This document shows positions 9,186 to 18,488 of a DNA stretch of 64,000 nt, piece after piece. The notes below the pieces were generated by a model. That model searched no databases, was not told where the DNA came from, and saw only the letters and a list, made by a program, of their open reading frames with translations. A program made the translations under genes and the position numbers. Every line of letters starts with the position of its first letter. Within the stretch, counting starts at the first letter, position 1. Origin of the DNA: AP-15 sp963772965. GTDB lineage: Bacteria; Pseudomonadota; Alphaproteobacteria; ATCC43930; CGMCC-115725. The stretch lies in assembly GCA_963772965.1 (NCBI GenBank), contig CAVYZU010000013.1:1-64000 (forward strand), given 5' to 3'.

Positions 9186-10471
9186 TCAGCGCCCTTGCCG
9201 ATGACGCCGACCGGGCGACTGCCGGGCTGCGCCGCCAAGTGCTGCGTCAGCTGACCCATTGGGAAGGTGCGGCGGAACGGCTCGACGATTTCGAGGCCAC
9301 TGCCTCGCCTGCGGCGTGGGGGATGATCGAGCGCTATGTCGGGGTGACGCTGCGCGGCGAGCTAAGAGAGGCGCGTGACCAGCTAAAGCGCGAGGCGGCC
9401 GCGGTTCGCGCCGCCTTCAACGCCGCGCGCGACCGCGGGCAACTCGAAAAGGTGGCCGACCACGTTGACCGCTTGCGCGATCGTTATCTCCAGACCGAAC
9501 TGCTGGTCGATTTTTATGTTGACGCGGTGCGGTCGCGCGGCAACCCGGAGGTCGGCGCCCAACTGCGCGCGTGCGACGTGATGGCGGAGCGCGCGATCCT
9601 GACGGCGCTCGAGCCGTTGCAGGTTGCGACACCCCCGGTGCTGACCTACTTCAAACCCGGTATCGGCGCCTCGATTCTGCGCATCGGCACGCGACTGTGG
9701 GACGGTTCTTTGAGTCGCGTCGCCGCGATTAAGATCACCTGGCACAACCAATTCCGCACCACTGCGCTGGTTCACGAATGTGGCCACCAGGTTGCCAGCC
9801 TCACCGGATGGAACGAGGCATTCGCGCGGGGTCTGCACACTCAGCTGACCCCGGCGGCGCCGGGAATCGCCGAACTGGTGGCAAACTGGGCAAGCGAGAT
9901 CGCCGCCGACAGTTTCGCCTTTGCGCATTGCGGTTATGCCGCAGTCGCGGCGCTGTCGGATGTCGTGTCGGGCCACGGCGCCCAGGTCTTTCGTTTTCTG
10001 CCGGCGGATGTGCATCCGATTGCGTATCTGCGAGTTTTTCTCGGAGTCGAGATGTGCCGGCGCTTTTACGGCCTCGGGCCGTGGGACGAGCTGGCCTCGG
10101 TCTGGGAAGAGTTGCATCCGCTCGCCGGCGCGCCAACTCCCGTCGCCGGCCTGGTGCGGGCGATCCGCCCGCTGCTGCCGCGGATCGTCGATCTGGCATT
10201 ATTGACTCCGTTGGCCTGCTTCCACCAGCGACGGCTGGCCGATCTCGTGGACCCGCAGCGCGTCGCGCCGGGAGCGCTGCGCCTGATGCAGCGCGACGCC
10301 GGCGCTGCCGCCTTCAGCTCCAGCCACTGGATCTGGACCGAATGCCTGCGGCTGACCGCGCTGTCGGGTCTGCGCTATGCGCTCGAACCCGAAGCCGGGC
10401 GCGAGATCTTGCAGCAGCAGGAGGATTTGATGATCAGGCTCGGTCATCTGACGGCGAAACAAGCCGCTTGA
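9182..10471 (+). CDS. Putative zinc metalloprotease (HExxH), 429 aa
   Basis: The protein has 'LVHECGHQVASLTGW' with His198, Glu199 and His202, the HExxH zinc site of zincins. A possible third ligand lies in 'WASEIAADSFAFAHCG' about 45 residues later, as in gluzincin-like enzymes. The N-terminal 150 residues are helical and highly charged. There is no signal peptide. It overlaps the preceding gene by 4 bases and is followed after 37 bases by a coiled-coil protein. Peptidase activity is inferred from the motif. The whole-protein family is not one I can name, and a structural zinc role cannot be excluded. Confidence 0.7.
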   Translation: MISALADDADRATAGLRRQVLRQLTHWEGAAERLDDFEATASPAAWGMIERYVGVTLRGELREARDQLKREAAAVRAAFNAARDRGQLEKVADHVDRLRDRYLQTELLVDFYVDAVRSRGNPEVGAQLRACDVMAERAILTALEPLQVATPPVLTYFKPGIGASILRIGTRLWDGSLSRVAAIKITWHNQFRTTALVHECGHQVASLTGWNEAFARGLHTQLTPAAPGIAELVANWASEIAADSFAFAHCGYAAVAALSDVVSGHGAQVFRFLPADVHPIAYLRVFLGVEMCRRFYGLGPWDELASVWEELHPLAGAPTPVAGLVRAIRPLLPRIVDLALLTPLACFHQRRLADLVDPQRVAPGALRLMQRDAGAAAFSSSHWIWTECLRLTALSGLRYALEPEAGREILQQQEDLMIRLGHLTAKQAA

Positions 10472-10508
10472 GACGAGGAACGCTGTGACCAGGGGTAGGA
10501 GAACACCG

Positions 10509-10901
10509 ATGAGTGAGCCGAGAGGCCCGCGCCACCCGTCGCCGGAAGAACGATTAGTCGAGGCGGCGCGCGAAGAAATCGCGGAAGCTCGGGAAGAATT
10601 TGCCGAGGTCGCGAGAGAAGCAATCGACGAGGCACGCGAGCTGGTGCTCGAGGTTGCTGCCGCGGCGGTAGACGGCGCACCGCCGTCCGGTTATGGCGCG
10701 ACCGACCCGATTTCTCAGGAGGTGCAGCGCGAGGTCAGCGCGCTAGCAGCAGCAGGCACGCTCAACTCTTACCAGCTGGCGGTGCTGGCCGATCTGCTCC
10801 GGCTGCATCTGAGCCTGCGCGGCCCGCAAAGACTGCTCGACAATACGGGCAACTTCAACCGGCCGATTTTTCCGTCCCCTCCGCAGACCATTGGCCGGTA
10901 A
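10509..10901 (+). CDS. Small charged helical/coiled-coil protein
   Basis: 130 residues. The ATG at 10509 is preceded by a TAGGAGA ribosome-binding site. Residues 10-50 are a heptad-like run of Glu, Ala and Arg ('VEAAREEIAEAREEFAEVAR', 'EAIDEARELVLEVAAAAV'), strongly coiled-coil. A second helical part ('LNSYQLAVLADLLRLHLSLR') and a short Pro-rich tail follow. There is no catalytic signature. Within the operon it could be an oligomerisation or adaptor subunit, which is inference. Confidence 0.6.
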   Translation: MSEPRGPRHPSPEERLVEAAREEIAEAREEFAEVAREAIDEARELVLEVAAAAVDGAPPSGYGATDPISQEVQREVSALAAAGTLNSYQLAVLADLLRLHLSLRGPQRLLDNTGNFNRPIFPSPPQTIGR

Positions 10902-10937
10902 CCCAGGAGCCGATGCGAGGATCAAGGAGATCGAACC

Positions 10938-11258
10938 ATGTTCCTTCAGCTGGTAACACCGCCCGGAATGCAGCCGGCGCAGCCGAACATCGACAGCCTG
11001 TTTCTCTATCATCCATTGCAGCTGTCGGCGATTGTCGAGACGTTTTGGCGCAATCGCTATAATGCTTTGAACGCGGCCGGCGGCCCGAATTCGCCGTTCG
11101 TTGCCTGGCCCTTGGGAGCCACCCAAGCACTTCTGAACGACACATACGTTCTGGGCTACAACTCCTCAGGCATTCCCAACACGGATACGATTACTGGTAA
11201 CCCAACGGGTCAGCTGTTCATGCCGTCGGCGGAGACCTTTGTCGCGCCGACGAGTTAA
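10938..11258 (+). CDS. Small unrecognised protein, 106 aa
   Basis: The start at 10938 follows a clear AAGGAGA ribosome-binding site. Composition is neutral, rich in Pro, Asn and aromatic residues ('SLFLYHPLQLSAIVETFWRN', 'YVLGYNSSGIPNTDTITGN'), and looks like a beta-rich or structural protein. No known motif. The spacing of 36 bases to the previous gene and 27 to the next supports co-transcription. Confidence 0.55.
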   Translation: MFLQLVTPPGMQPAQPNIDSLFLYHPLQLSAIVETFWRNRYNALNAAGGPNSPFVAWPLGATQALLNDTYVLGYNSSGIPNTDTITGNPTGQLFMPSAETFVAPTS

Positions 11259-11285
11259 CCGGGTACATCTACATCCGCTCCCGGA

Positions 11286-12302
11286 ATGGTCAATTTCGAC
11301 CACCTGATCTACGCATATCTGATCGAGAATACGCGGATCTACGACATTTTCAGCAAAGTGGTCGAGACGTACATGTTCAGCGAGCAGCTGCCGTCGCCGA
11401 GCTTTGCCGCCCAGCAATTTCTGCGGAATACCGAGTATCTGATCTACAGCGACTGCCTGCCGACGATGGTGTGGACGACCCAGAGCCGGCTGCGCCGCGA
11501 CGAAATCGCCAACCGGATGACGGTCTATTACTGGATGTTCGGGATCGACCTGTCGCACGCGCCGGAGCTTGCCGCCATCCATCCATACTCGCGGCCAGAG
11601 GCAGCCAACCACGATTTCATCCCAACCTTTGAGGCCCTTGCCAATGAGGTGTGGCGCGGGATCGAGAACGCCAAGAATATAAGCGGTGTCAACACCACCG
11701 ATAACGAGGCGATCTCGACGGCGGCGCGTCGGCTCTATGACATGATGGCGACGCGACGACTGAACAGTAATCTGTCGCGCGAAGAGTTCAGGGCAGTAGC
11801 GGTGATGTCGTGGCTGCATCTTGCGGTGATGTACAACTCGTCGATCGTCCTGGCGCTGAACGCCAGTGCCTCCAGTCCTGAGCAGCGATTGCAGAAAATT
11901 GCGGAGCGAGTAGGCATGTCGGCTCATTCCAAGGCAAAGGCGTTGTTCGATCTGGCGCAGCCCTTCTCGTCGCTGATGCAAGCGATCGAAACAGGCACAT
12001 TCAACACGCCGGGCACCGTCCCCATCCTTTACACGCCACCATCGGCGATCGAATCCAACGCCGAGATCGTCATCGATCAATACTCGCTCGCGACCGGGCG
12101 CGATCTGAAGGCGCCGGCGGTGACGATGACGGGACGCGCGACGACGGCCCCTCGTCCGACCGCGCCGCGTTCGGCGCCGCACCCGCTGCCGGCGCCGACG
12201 GCATCCCAGCCTCCGGCGCATGCTCTGTCGGCCGTTGCGACGCATCCGGCGCCGCGCTCGGGCCCACCGCGCGCCAACGGCCACGCCCCTCACACCCCGT
12301 AA
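11286..12302 (+). CDS. Unrecognised helical protein with Pro/Ala-rich tail, 338 aa
   Basis: Residues 1-270 are mainly helical, with many aromatic residues ('MVNFDHLIYAYLIENTRIYD', 'EYLIYSDCLPTMVWTTQSR'). The last 60 residues are a low-complexity Pro-, Ala- and His-rich tail ('PRPTAPRSAPHPLPAPTA'), typical of flexible, surface-exposed linkers. There is no signal peptide and no catalytic motif. The gene lies 27 bases after the 106-aa gene and 70 bases before the first SxxK protein. The tail suggests tethering or an interaction role, but nothing decides it. Confidence 0.6.
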   Translation: MVNFDHLIYAYLIENTRIYDIFSKVVETYMFSEQLPSPSFAAQQFLRNTEYLIYSDCLPTMVWTTQSRLRRDEIANRMTVYYWMFGIDLSHAPELAAIHPYSRPEAANHDFIPTFEALANEVWRGIENAKNISGVNTTDNEAISTAARRLYDMMATRRLNSNLSREEFRAVAVMSWLHLAVMYNSSIVLALNASASSPEQRLQKIAERVGMSAHSKAKALFDLAQPFSSLMQAIETGTFNTPGTVPILYTPPSAIESNAEIVIDQYSLATGRDLKAPAVTMTGRATTAPRPTAPRSAPHPLPAPTASQPPAHALSAVATHPAPRSGPPRANGHAPHTP

Positions 12303-12372
12303 TCGGGTCATCCGGGCGGGGCGCAAACGGCCGCAGCTATATTGAATGAGGCGAATTTCGACCGGAGGGACC

Positions 12373-14142
12373 GTGTCTCAGACGATCGACGGCTCGCCGT
12401 GGGGCGACCACGGGGATCACTTGTTCGCCGGTACTGCTACCCGGCACGGGGCAGTGGCGGAAGGCCCATTTTTGTTGCCGCAACCGGCCGGAACACAATA
12501 CGCCGTCGCGAGTGAAACCACGCTCCGCACTGGACTTATGGAGGAGCCGCCGCCGCAATTCGCCGAATATGAAAGCCCAGTGGGCCCCGAAAGCCTGTGC
12601 GGCGAAGAATACGAAGAACACGATGTGGCAACACCGGGTTCCGCTGTCGTAGAGCTCGACCCCTACATGGCGATCCGTCCCGCCCTGTCACCAGCACACG
12701 CTCATCTGACAGCGGAAGAGGTCGCGGTACGCTTCGGTCGGATGCCGGCCGTCATCGCATTGCATCAGGCGCTCGCCTCGGCGGTGCCGCAGCAAGCTGT
12801 ACTCGCTGTCCTTCTCGGCCGCGCGGGCCGACGCTCACTCCCGTTGAACGGCACAGACCTCCCCATCGGAACTTTTATGCGGCAGCTTTCTCGGCTCTTC
12901 CGAGAGGCGGCCGAGTACCACGAGACGCAACTGGGCCCGGAAGCGGGCGCGGCGCCGCTCGAGGGTGAAATCCCGATGTCGCGCACGGCAATAAAGAAAG
13001 CGGAGGCCTTCCCCGGGGCGTTCGCCGACCCTCTCGACGACGGCAGTACCGCGAAGTCGCAAAAACTGAAGAACGCCCTGGCGGCGGCCCGTGCAGTTGC
13101 CGGTACGCCGGATGCGCTGAAGACGTTGCCGATTGTCATCGTTTCGCTCGACCCGGCGGGACCGCCCTATCCGCACGCCGATACCAAGGCGACGGAAGTG
13201 GATTTCTCCGCCAGCCTGCTGAAAATGGCGGCGCTCTATTCCGCTTTTCAGCTCCGCGTCACCGCCAATGCGGTGGCCGGCGCGATGCAGAATGTGCCTG
13301 CCGCCAAAGTGTTTGAGGAGCTTTCAGCGGCGCTCGATCCGACGATCGATGCGGCGGTGCCTTTGATTACGCGGGAAAAGGCGGTGACGGCGGCGATGCG
13401 CGTGCCGCGATACCAGGATATCTTCGATGCCACGCCGGTCGCGGGCGACGGCCTCATGCTGAGCTTCAAGCCGTTCTTCGAGAACGCACTCAGCGACATG
13501 ATCGTGTTGGGCGACGACAACGCCACGGCCTTTATCATCCATGCGCTGGGCTACAGCTACATCAACGGGGTTCTGCAATCGGCTGGGTTTTTCCGAAATG
13601 CAAAGACCCAGTCCGGCATATGGCTAGCCGGTGATTACCTTCTGACCGAAGTCGATCCGCGCACCAAAAAGCATACCGGATTCGGCAGGTTCAAGGGCAA
13701 GATCATGCCCCAGTGGCCCTACGTCCGCATTGACAGTGTCAACGACCAGAAGGTAGCGCAAGCCACCACATGTCTCGATATGGCCAAGCTCTTCGTATTG
13801 CTGCACGACAAGAAGCTGGTGACCGACCCGGCGGGGAACCAGGAAATGCTCGACCTGCTCGCCGGCGCGGTCGCGCACAATCAGTTCTGGCTGACGCACA
13901 AGCCGCCGCATTGGACGGCGAACGACTTTATTGCCGGGCTTTCCTACACCAACACCCATTCGAAGATCGGCGTCGAGAAGCTGAAGACCAACAAGCCGGT
14001 GTGGTCAGAGGGGACGATCCTCAACCACGCGACGAGCGGCCGCGACTTCGTCGTCGTCTGGCAAGATTTGCGCGACGGTAATCTGGTCACTGAACTCTCC
14101 GAAATCGTCGACAGGACGATCATCAGCTTTCTGACACCTTAA
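12373..14142 (+). CDS. SxxK serine hydrolase-like protein (beta-lactamase/transpeptidase fold), 589 aa
   Basis: The GTG at 12373 has GGAGG 4 bases upstream; an in-frame ATG at 12346 is the alternative. The order is a PFL-type N-terminal tag ('AEGPFLLPQPAG'), a shared domain starting 'DPYMAIRPALSPAHAH', then from about residue 240 a domain with penicillin-interacting-enzyme spacing: Ser281-x-x-Lys284 ('SASLLKMAALYSAF'), a second-motif position 'LGDDNATAF' where the paralogue has SND, and 'SKIGVEK' as a KTG-like third motif. Loss of Ser in motif two may weaken catalysis. It has no export signal. The fold is inferred from motifs and from alignment by eye with the following gene; substrate unknown. 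Confidence 0.65.
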   Translation: MSQTIDGSPWGDHGDHLFAGTATRHGAVAEGPFLLPQPAGTQYAVASETTLRTGLMEEPPPQFAEYESPVGPESLCGEEYEEHDVATPGSAVVELDPYMAIRPALSPAHAHLTAEEVAVRFGRMPAVIALHQALASAVPQQAVLAVLLGRAGRRSLPLNGTDLPIGTFMRQLSRLFREAAEYHETQLGPEAGAAPLEGEIPMSRTAIKKAEAFPGAFADPLDDGSTAKSQKLKNALAAARAVAGTPDALKTLPIVIVSLDPAGPPYPHADTKATEVDFSASLLKMAALYSAFQLRVTANAVAGAMQNVPAAKVFEELSAALDPTIDAAVPLITREKAVTAAMRVPRYQDIFDATPVAGDGLMLSFKPFFENALSDMIVLGDDNATAFIIHALGYSYINGVLQSAGFFRNAKTQSGIWLAGDYLLTEVDPRTKKHTGFGRFKGKIMPQWPYVRIDSVNDQKVAQATTCLDMAKLFVLLHDKKLVTDPAGNQEMLDLLAGAVAHNQFWLTHKPPHWTANDFIAGLSYTNTHSKIGVEKLKTNKPVWSEGTILNHATSGRDFVVVWQDLRDGNLVTELSEIVDRTIISFLTP

Positions 14143-14152
14143 GCACGCAACA

Positions 14153-17100
14153 ATGAACAGGCTGACACCCCGCGCCGAGACATTGGCCAAGATCTTCGGC
14201 TACGAAAATCTGGTGAGCGACGAGAGCCCGTTTGGCGAAACGCCCGAGCTGCCGGAAGGCTTGCCGGAGCCCGATCCGTACATGGCGATCCGCCCCGCTC
14301 TGTCGCCGGCGCACGCGCATATGACGGCAGATGAGATCGCGATCAGTTTCGGGCGCCTTCCCGCCCTCCTCACCCTGCACCAGGCGCTCTCCTCGCCGGC
14401 GCCGCAACAGGCTGCACTTGCTGTCCTCCTGGGTAGGGCGGGCCGACGCTCGACCCGCGTGCACGGATATGATGTCCCGATCCCTGCCTATCTGCGGGCA
14501 TTGTCGCGCCTGTGCCGGGAGGCGGCCGAGCAAGCCGAAAAAGATTTATGGAACGGCAGACAATCGGAAGCCGAAATCCCTGTCCCCGGGAACCGCCCGG
14601 CAGTATTCGCCGAGAACGGTCATACGCTACCACCCTTCCCCCGCGCCTCTACAGAGCGACCCCAACCAAAACAAGCGGCGCCACCTGTCAAGGCGCCGGC
14701 GATTGATGATTCACACCTTAAGGAATGGGTAAAGGACGCAATCGAGGGTGCGCATGTTATTGGTAGTGTCGCCGAAGTCATCGAGATATTCCACGCGTCG
14801 ACAGCATGGCCGGCCATAGAAGCAGCCCTCTCCTGGGGCGATGTCGCGCTAGCGACCGGTGGAACCGCCGTGGGTTCGGCAGGGGCGCTCTCTGTAGTCG
14901 GAGAAATAGCGGTGCCATTGGGCTATGCGGCCGTGATGGCGATCACGATCTTTGAGCTGTACGAGGCCTTTAGCACCGGCACCCGAATTCAGGTGAAGAA
15001 AGGCTATTGCTACGGGATCATGTGGGAGGCGCTCAACGTAAAACCCGTCGACAGAACTTTCGAGCCGTGGGGCACCGATACGGCGCAAGACCTGCTTAAG
15101 GCATGGAATGAAGGCGTGGAGAAGGGCAGCGCAGCATTCAGAAGCGACATCAAGCTTCATAATCAGGTGCTGCTCCGTCTTGCCTATGAGCAGCTTACGC
15201 AAAATAGGCACGGGTGGACCATACCTGATGAGCGGGTCTTTAACCTTCTGTGGGAGCAGGTGCGCGGGGACGATCTGCCCGGCACGCATTTGGGGTGGAT
15301 GATTTTCTCAAATGTAGGAGCGGAATACGACGAAAAATTGGACGCTGACGGGACACGGGGATCAAGCCATCAACCATCTCTGTCGCAGTCATCTGCATCG
15401 CCTCGGACCTCTTCGCCTCAACTGTTGCCGCCTCCGCGGACAACGGCTCCGCTGACGAATGAGGAGACCGGGATTATTGGGCCAGACGACCGGCTTCGAG
15501 TCAGCGATACGACGGCGATACCTTTCCGTTGGGTCTGCTCGGTATCGGTGCAGCGCCTGGTTAGAAAATCGACCCATGACGAAAAGACGGGACTCGCTCC
15601 AGCCGGTAGCGGTGTGCTGATCTCGCCCCAGCATGTCCTGACCGCGGCGCATTTGTTGCACGACGCCGAGAAAAACGGGGACGGCAGCATTGCGGTCGAA
15701 TACGAACCGCTGCTCGTTCACGTCACGCCGGCCCGAGACGGAGACAGTAAACCGTTTGGCGAAATCGAAGCGAAATCTTGGATCATTCATCCGAAATGGG
15801 ATCCCAAGGTCCCGCAGGCTCGGTACGACTACGCGCTGATTACTCTGGACACGCAAATCGGAGATCAAAAATTTCGGTCCCTGAAGGATCAGCCACTCTT
15901 TTTCTGGGGCAGCGACAAGGGTGGTGGCGGGACACTGATCGACAACCTGCCGTCGGCACTGTCGAAAGGGCTGATCGGTATGAGGATAATGACTGCAGGT
16001 TATCCGCAATCCAAGCAGCGGGAGATGTGGTGCGCCGCCGGGGAGTTCTCCACCGGTTCGGCACAAGTGGACGCGCAACTGATCCAGCACGGCCAAGTCG
16101 AGAATTGGGTCACGACGAACCCCCTTTTCAAGATCACGGCGGATGCAACGCGCGGCCAGAGCGGCTCGCCGGTTTGGGGCACTGACAATGGCCAGCGATA
16201 CCTCATCGGCGTAATCGAGGCCGCCGGCGAGACCTACAACACAGTGATCGCTGTGAACCCCGATGTCGTTAGCCAGATCCAGAAATGGATGGGATCGGAC
16301 GGATCTCCGTCAAAATCCCACGAGGCTTTGGACGAGGCTGAGGTCGCCTTGCCGAGAGAAGAGGAGAGCCAGCCCAGCAAACGGATCCGCTATGCTCGAC
16401 AAGCTTGGCATGACCGCTGGCAGGCCGAACCGATGCCGGAATGGGATGTACCGCCACTGCCGGCGAAGCCGGTTGTGGTCGATCCTTTCCCAAGCACACT
16501 GCCGTTGACCCTCGACCGCAGCAACGCGACGATGAACACGATGATGGCCGCGGTCGCCGCCGACCCTGCCCTGTCTACACTGTGCGCCGCACTTGTCGAC
16601 CTGACCGGTAATCCGGCCAATCCTCTCTATGCCGGGTTCAACGACCAGGACATGGTCTTTGTCGGCAGCCTCCAGAAAATCTCCGCCGCCTACGCGGCGT
16701 TCGAGCTGCGCGCGCGGGTCCGCGCCCAGGTCGCGGCAGCAATCGCCGGCGGCCTGTCGACCACAACTTCGGGATGGGAGAAGTCGGTCATGCGCACGCT
16801 GGAAACAGCCTGGCAGCCAAAGCTGACAGCGGCCTTCCCAGGATTGCCGAAAGGATTTCCGAGCATCGGCGCCATTTTCACGTTCTCTTCCGCTGGAGTT
16901 GTCGATTTCGCCGCCGCACCGCTGACCGACAGCCAAATTGAGGATGTCGGCGAGTTCGGCCGGATTGACCTGAGCAAGCCGGGCCACTGGTCGGCCGGCA
17001 ATTTTGGCGACGCGATGCGGTCGATGTTGCGCTGGTCGAATGATGCATCAGCAAGTTTTTGTATTCGTCCCCTCAGCTTCCCCTTTATCAACGGTGTACT

Positions 17101-17632
17101 TGCCGGCGCCGGCTTTTTCGACAGCGCCCACCAGGCGGGCCTGTGGCTCTCAGCCGATTATGAGAGCCACGACTGGATACCGAACCCTTCCGGTAATCCC
17201 CAAGCGAACCGCGCCGGCCGCCAGCTGAGCGCGCACTGGCAGAAGACGCAAGGCCGCAAATCGAGCAATGTGACGGCAACCGCCTTTCAGGTCGCGCGCT
17301 TGCTCACGCTTCTAGCAAATGACAAATTGCTGTCCGATCCCGCCGCGAACCAGGAAATGCGCAACCCGATGACCCGGCCTCCGCCGGGCGGCACCGTCAG
17401 CTTTATTGCCGACGCACTCCACAGCGATGGACGCTCGATCACCTCTATCGCTTCCAAAATCGGGATCGGCGATGACAATAGCGGTCACGACTGCGCAATC
17501 GTCGAACGCACCGTTGCCGGAAAAACCCTTCGTTACGGCGTTGTGGGGCTCGGAGATATGACCCCAACCAATGCCGGTCTGAACCGACTGTTTCCGTTGC
17601 TCGACGACATCATCCTCGCTCTGCATCCTTGA
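14153..17632 (+). CDS. Trypsin-like serine protease fused to SxxK hydrolase-like domain, 1159 aa
   Basis: The gene starts 10 bases after the preceding paralogue. The N-terminus has 'DESPFGETPELPEG' and then the same 'DPYMAIRPALSPAHAH' domain as the upstream gene. A Gly/Ala-rich hydrophobic stretch follows ('LATGGTAVGSAGALSVVGEI', near residues 240-275). Residues about 455-720 form a trypsin/V8-like protease with His500 ('LTAAHLL'), Asp559 ('YDYALITL') and Ser670 ('RGQSGSPVW'). From about 800 a second catalytic-looking domain has Ser839-x-x-Lys842 ('VGSLQKISAAY'), Ser962-Asn963-Asp964 ('RWSNDASASF') and 'SKIGIG' at 1101, matching the three motifs of beta-lactamase-like enzymes. There is no signal peptide. 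The combination is unusual; the role is unknown. Confidence 0.75.
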   Translation: MNRLTPRAETLAKIFGYENLVSDESPFGETPELPEGLPEPDPYMAIRPALSPAHAHMTADEIAISFGRLPALLTLHQALSSPAPQQAALAVLLGRAGRRSTRVHGYDVPIPAYLRALSRLCREAAEQAEKDLWNGRQSEAEIPVPGNRPAVFAENGHTLPPFPRASTERPQPKQAAPPVKAPAIDDSHLKEWVKDAIEGAHVIGSVAEVIEIFHASTAWPAIEAALSWGDVALATGGTAVGSAGALSVVGEIAVPLGYAAVMAITIFELYEAFSTGTRIQVKKGYCYGIMWEALNVKPVDRTFEPWGTDTAQDLLKAWNEGVEKGSAAFRSDIKLHNQVLLRLAYEQLTQNRHGWTIPDERVFNLLWEQVRGDDLPGTHLGWMIFSNVGAEYDEKLDADGTRGSSHQPSLSQSSASPRTSSPQLLPPPRTTAPLTNEETGIIGPDDRLRVSDTTAIPFRWVCSVSVQRLVRKSTHDEKTGLAPAGSGVLISPQHVLTAAHLLHDAEKNGDGSIAVEYEPLLVHVTPARDGDSKPFGEIEAKSWIIHPKWDPKVPQARYDYALITLDTQIGDQKFRSLKDQPLFFWGSDKGGGGTLIDNLPSALSKGLIGMRIMTAGYPQSKQREMWCAAGEFSTGSAQVDAQLIQHGQVENWVTTNPLFKITADATRGQSGSPVWGTDNGQRYLIGVIEAAGETYNTVIAVNPDVVSQIQKWMGSDGSPSKSHEALDEAEVALPREEESQPSKRIRYARQAWHDRWQAEPMPEWDVPPLPAKPVVVDPFPSTLPLTLDRSNATMNTMMAAVAADPALSTLCAALVDLTGNPANPLYAGFNDQDMVFVGSLQKISAAYAAFELRARVRAQVAAAIAGGLSTTTSGWEKSVMRTLETAWQPKLTAAFPGLPKGFPSIGAIFTFSSAGVVDFAAAPLTDSQIEDVGEFGRIDLSKPGHWSAGNFGDAMRSMLRWSNDASASFCIRPLSFPFINGVLAGAGFFDSAHQAGLWLSADYESHDWIPNPSGNPQANRAGRQLSAHWQKTQGRKSSNVTATAFQVARLLTLLANDKLLSDPAANQEMRNPMTRPPPGGTVSFIADALHSDGRSITSIASKIGIGDDNSGHDCAIVERTVAGKTLRYGVVGLGDMTPTNAGLNRLFPLLDDIILALHP

Positions 17633-18197
17633 GGAACCATGACGACCGTTGGTCGGGTAATACTAACCCGTTGCCCACCGGCCGAGAGTTCGCTTGGGTA
17701 CACGGGACAAATACGCGCACGTCAGTGGGACCATCCTTCGCGGGTGCTGTTTTTGCGATAGCAGCTCACGAAGCGGCCACCATCCTGGTTATCAAAATGT
17801 CATCCGGTCGACCGGACCGGTCAAAACCGCAGCCGAACTCGCCATTGAGGTCCGCGCCATCGCAGCATGAGGAACAGCGGGCTGCCTAATGCCATCCTGA
17901 CGAGAGCGGAAACTGGTGATGAAGGCGAAACCGTGTCTCAGGTGGAGACGAGTTTCGCACCGAATTACGTTTCAAAGAGGCACCTCCGCTATGATGGGAT
18001 GATCACGACCAGTGATCGCTGTCGAACCGGCCCCACAAGCCGGCTTTGCGGCCGTGCTACCGGCGCAGTTTCGCGAGATACTCCTCATGAGGCGGGCGCC
18101 CGCGGCAGTGGCACACCTGTTCCGGCGAGCCAGCACAGCTGCGCAGATGCGGCGCTGCGTGGCCATAGCGGCTTAAGCGGGCATGGTTGAGGGTAAG
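17633..18197. other. Stretch without a supportable gene
   Basis: Several short open frames exist (for example 17629-17889 and 17867-18190 on the plus strand). None has a good ribosome-binding site, conserved-looking composition or a recognisable motif. This is the boundary between the long operon and the mobile-element-rich region. Confidence 0.4.
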
Positions 18198-18389
18198 TCA
18201 TAACAGCAACGTGGCGGCAAGCAATTCCTTCGGCTCCAGCCGTTCCGCCGCCGGCCCGAGGACCCAAAAGCAGTTGGCGTCAATCGCCGCGTCATCTTCG
18301 GCCGCATTGAGCAGCAGGACCGCTAGCCGATTGGTGCCCAGTTCACCCAAAGTTTCGGCACTCAAGGATTTCAATTTCGCATCGACAAT
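18198..18389 (-). pseudogene. Short fragment resembling DUF6880-type N-terminus
   Basis: The minus-strand frame reads 'LKSLSAETLGELGTNRLAVL' then 'LLNAAEDDAAIDANCF', like the start of proteins whose first helix reads 'L.A..L..LGaerLA.LLLe.a..DAA'. No ATG, GTG or TTG fits the start, and a stop lies just upstream. It is taken as a relic. The similarity is from memory and weak. Confidence 0.3.
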
Positions 18390-18488
18390 TCAAATTCGAC
18401 CGATGATAATTTCTAATTCGTCATCTCCAACCATCGCCAGCCGACAGCGCGACCAGTTCGCACCTGGATTTTATCCGCGTTGCGCCGG

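Noticed and set aside
11166..12326. 386-codon minus-strand frame opposite the 338-aa gene
   Set aside because: Arg-rich antisense shadow produced by high GC third positions; the plus-strand gene has the better start and context.
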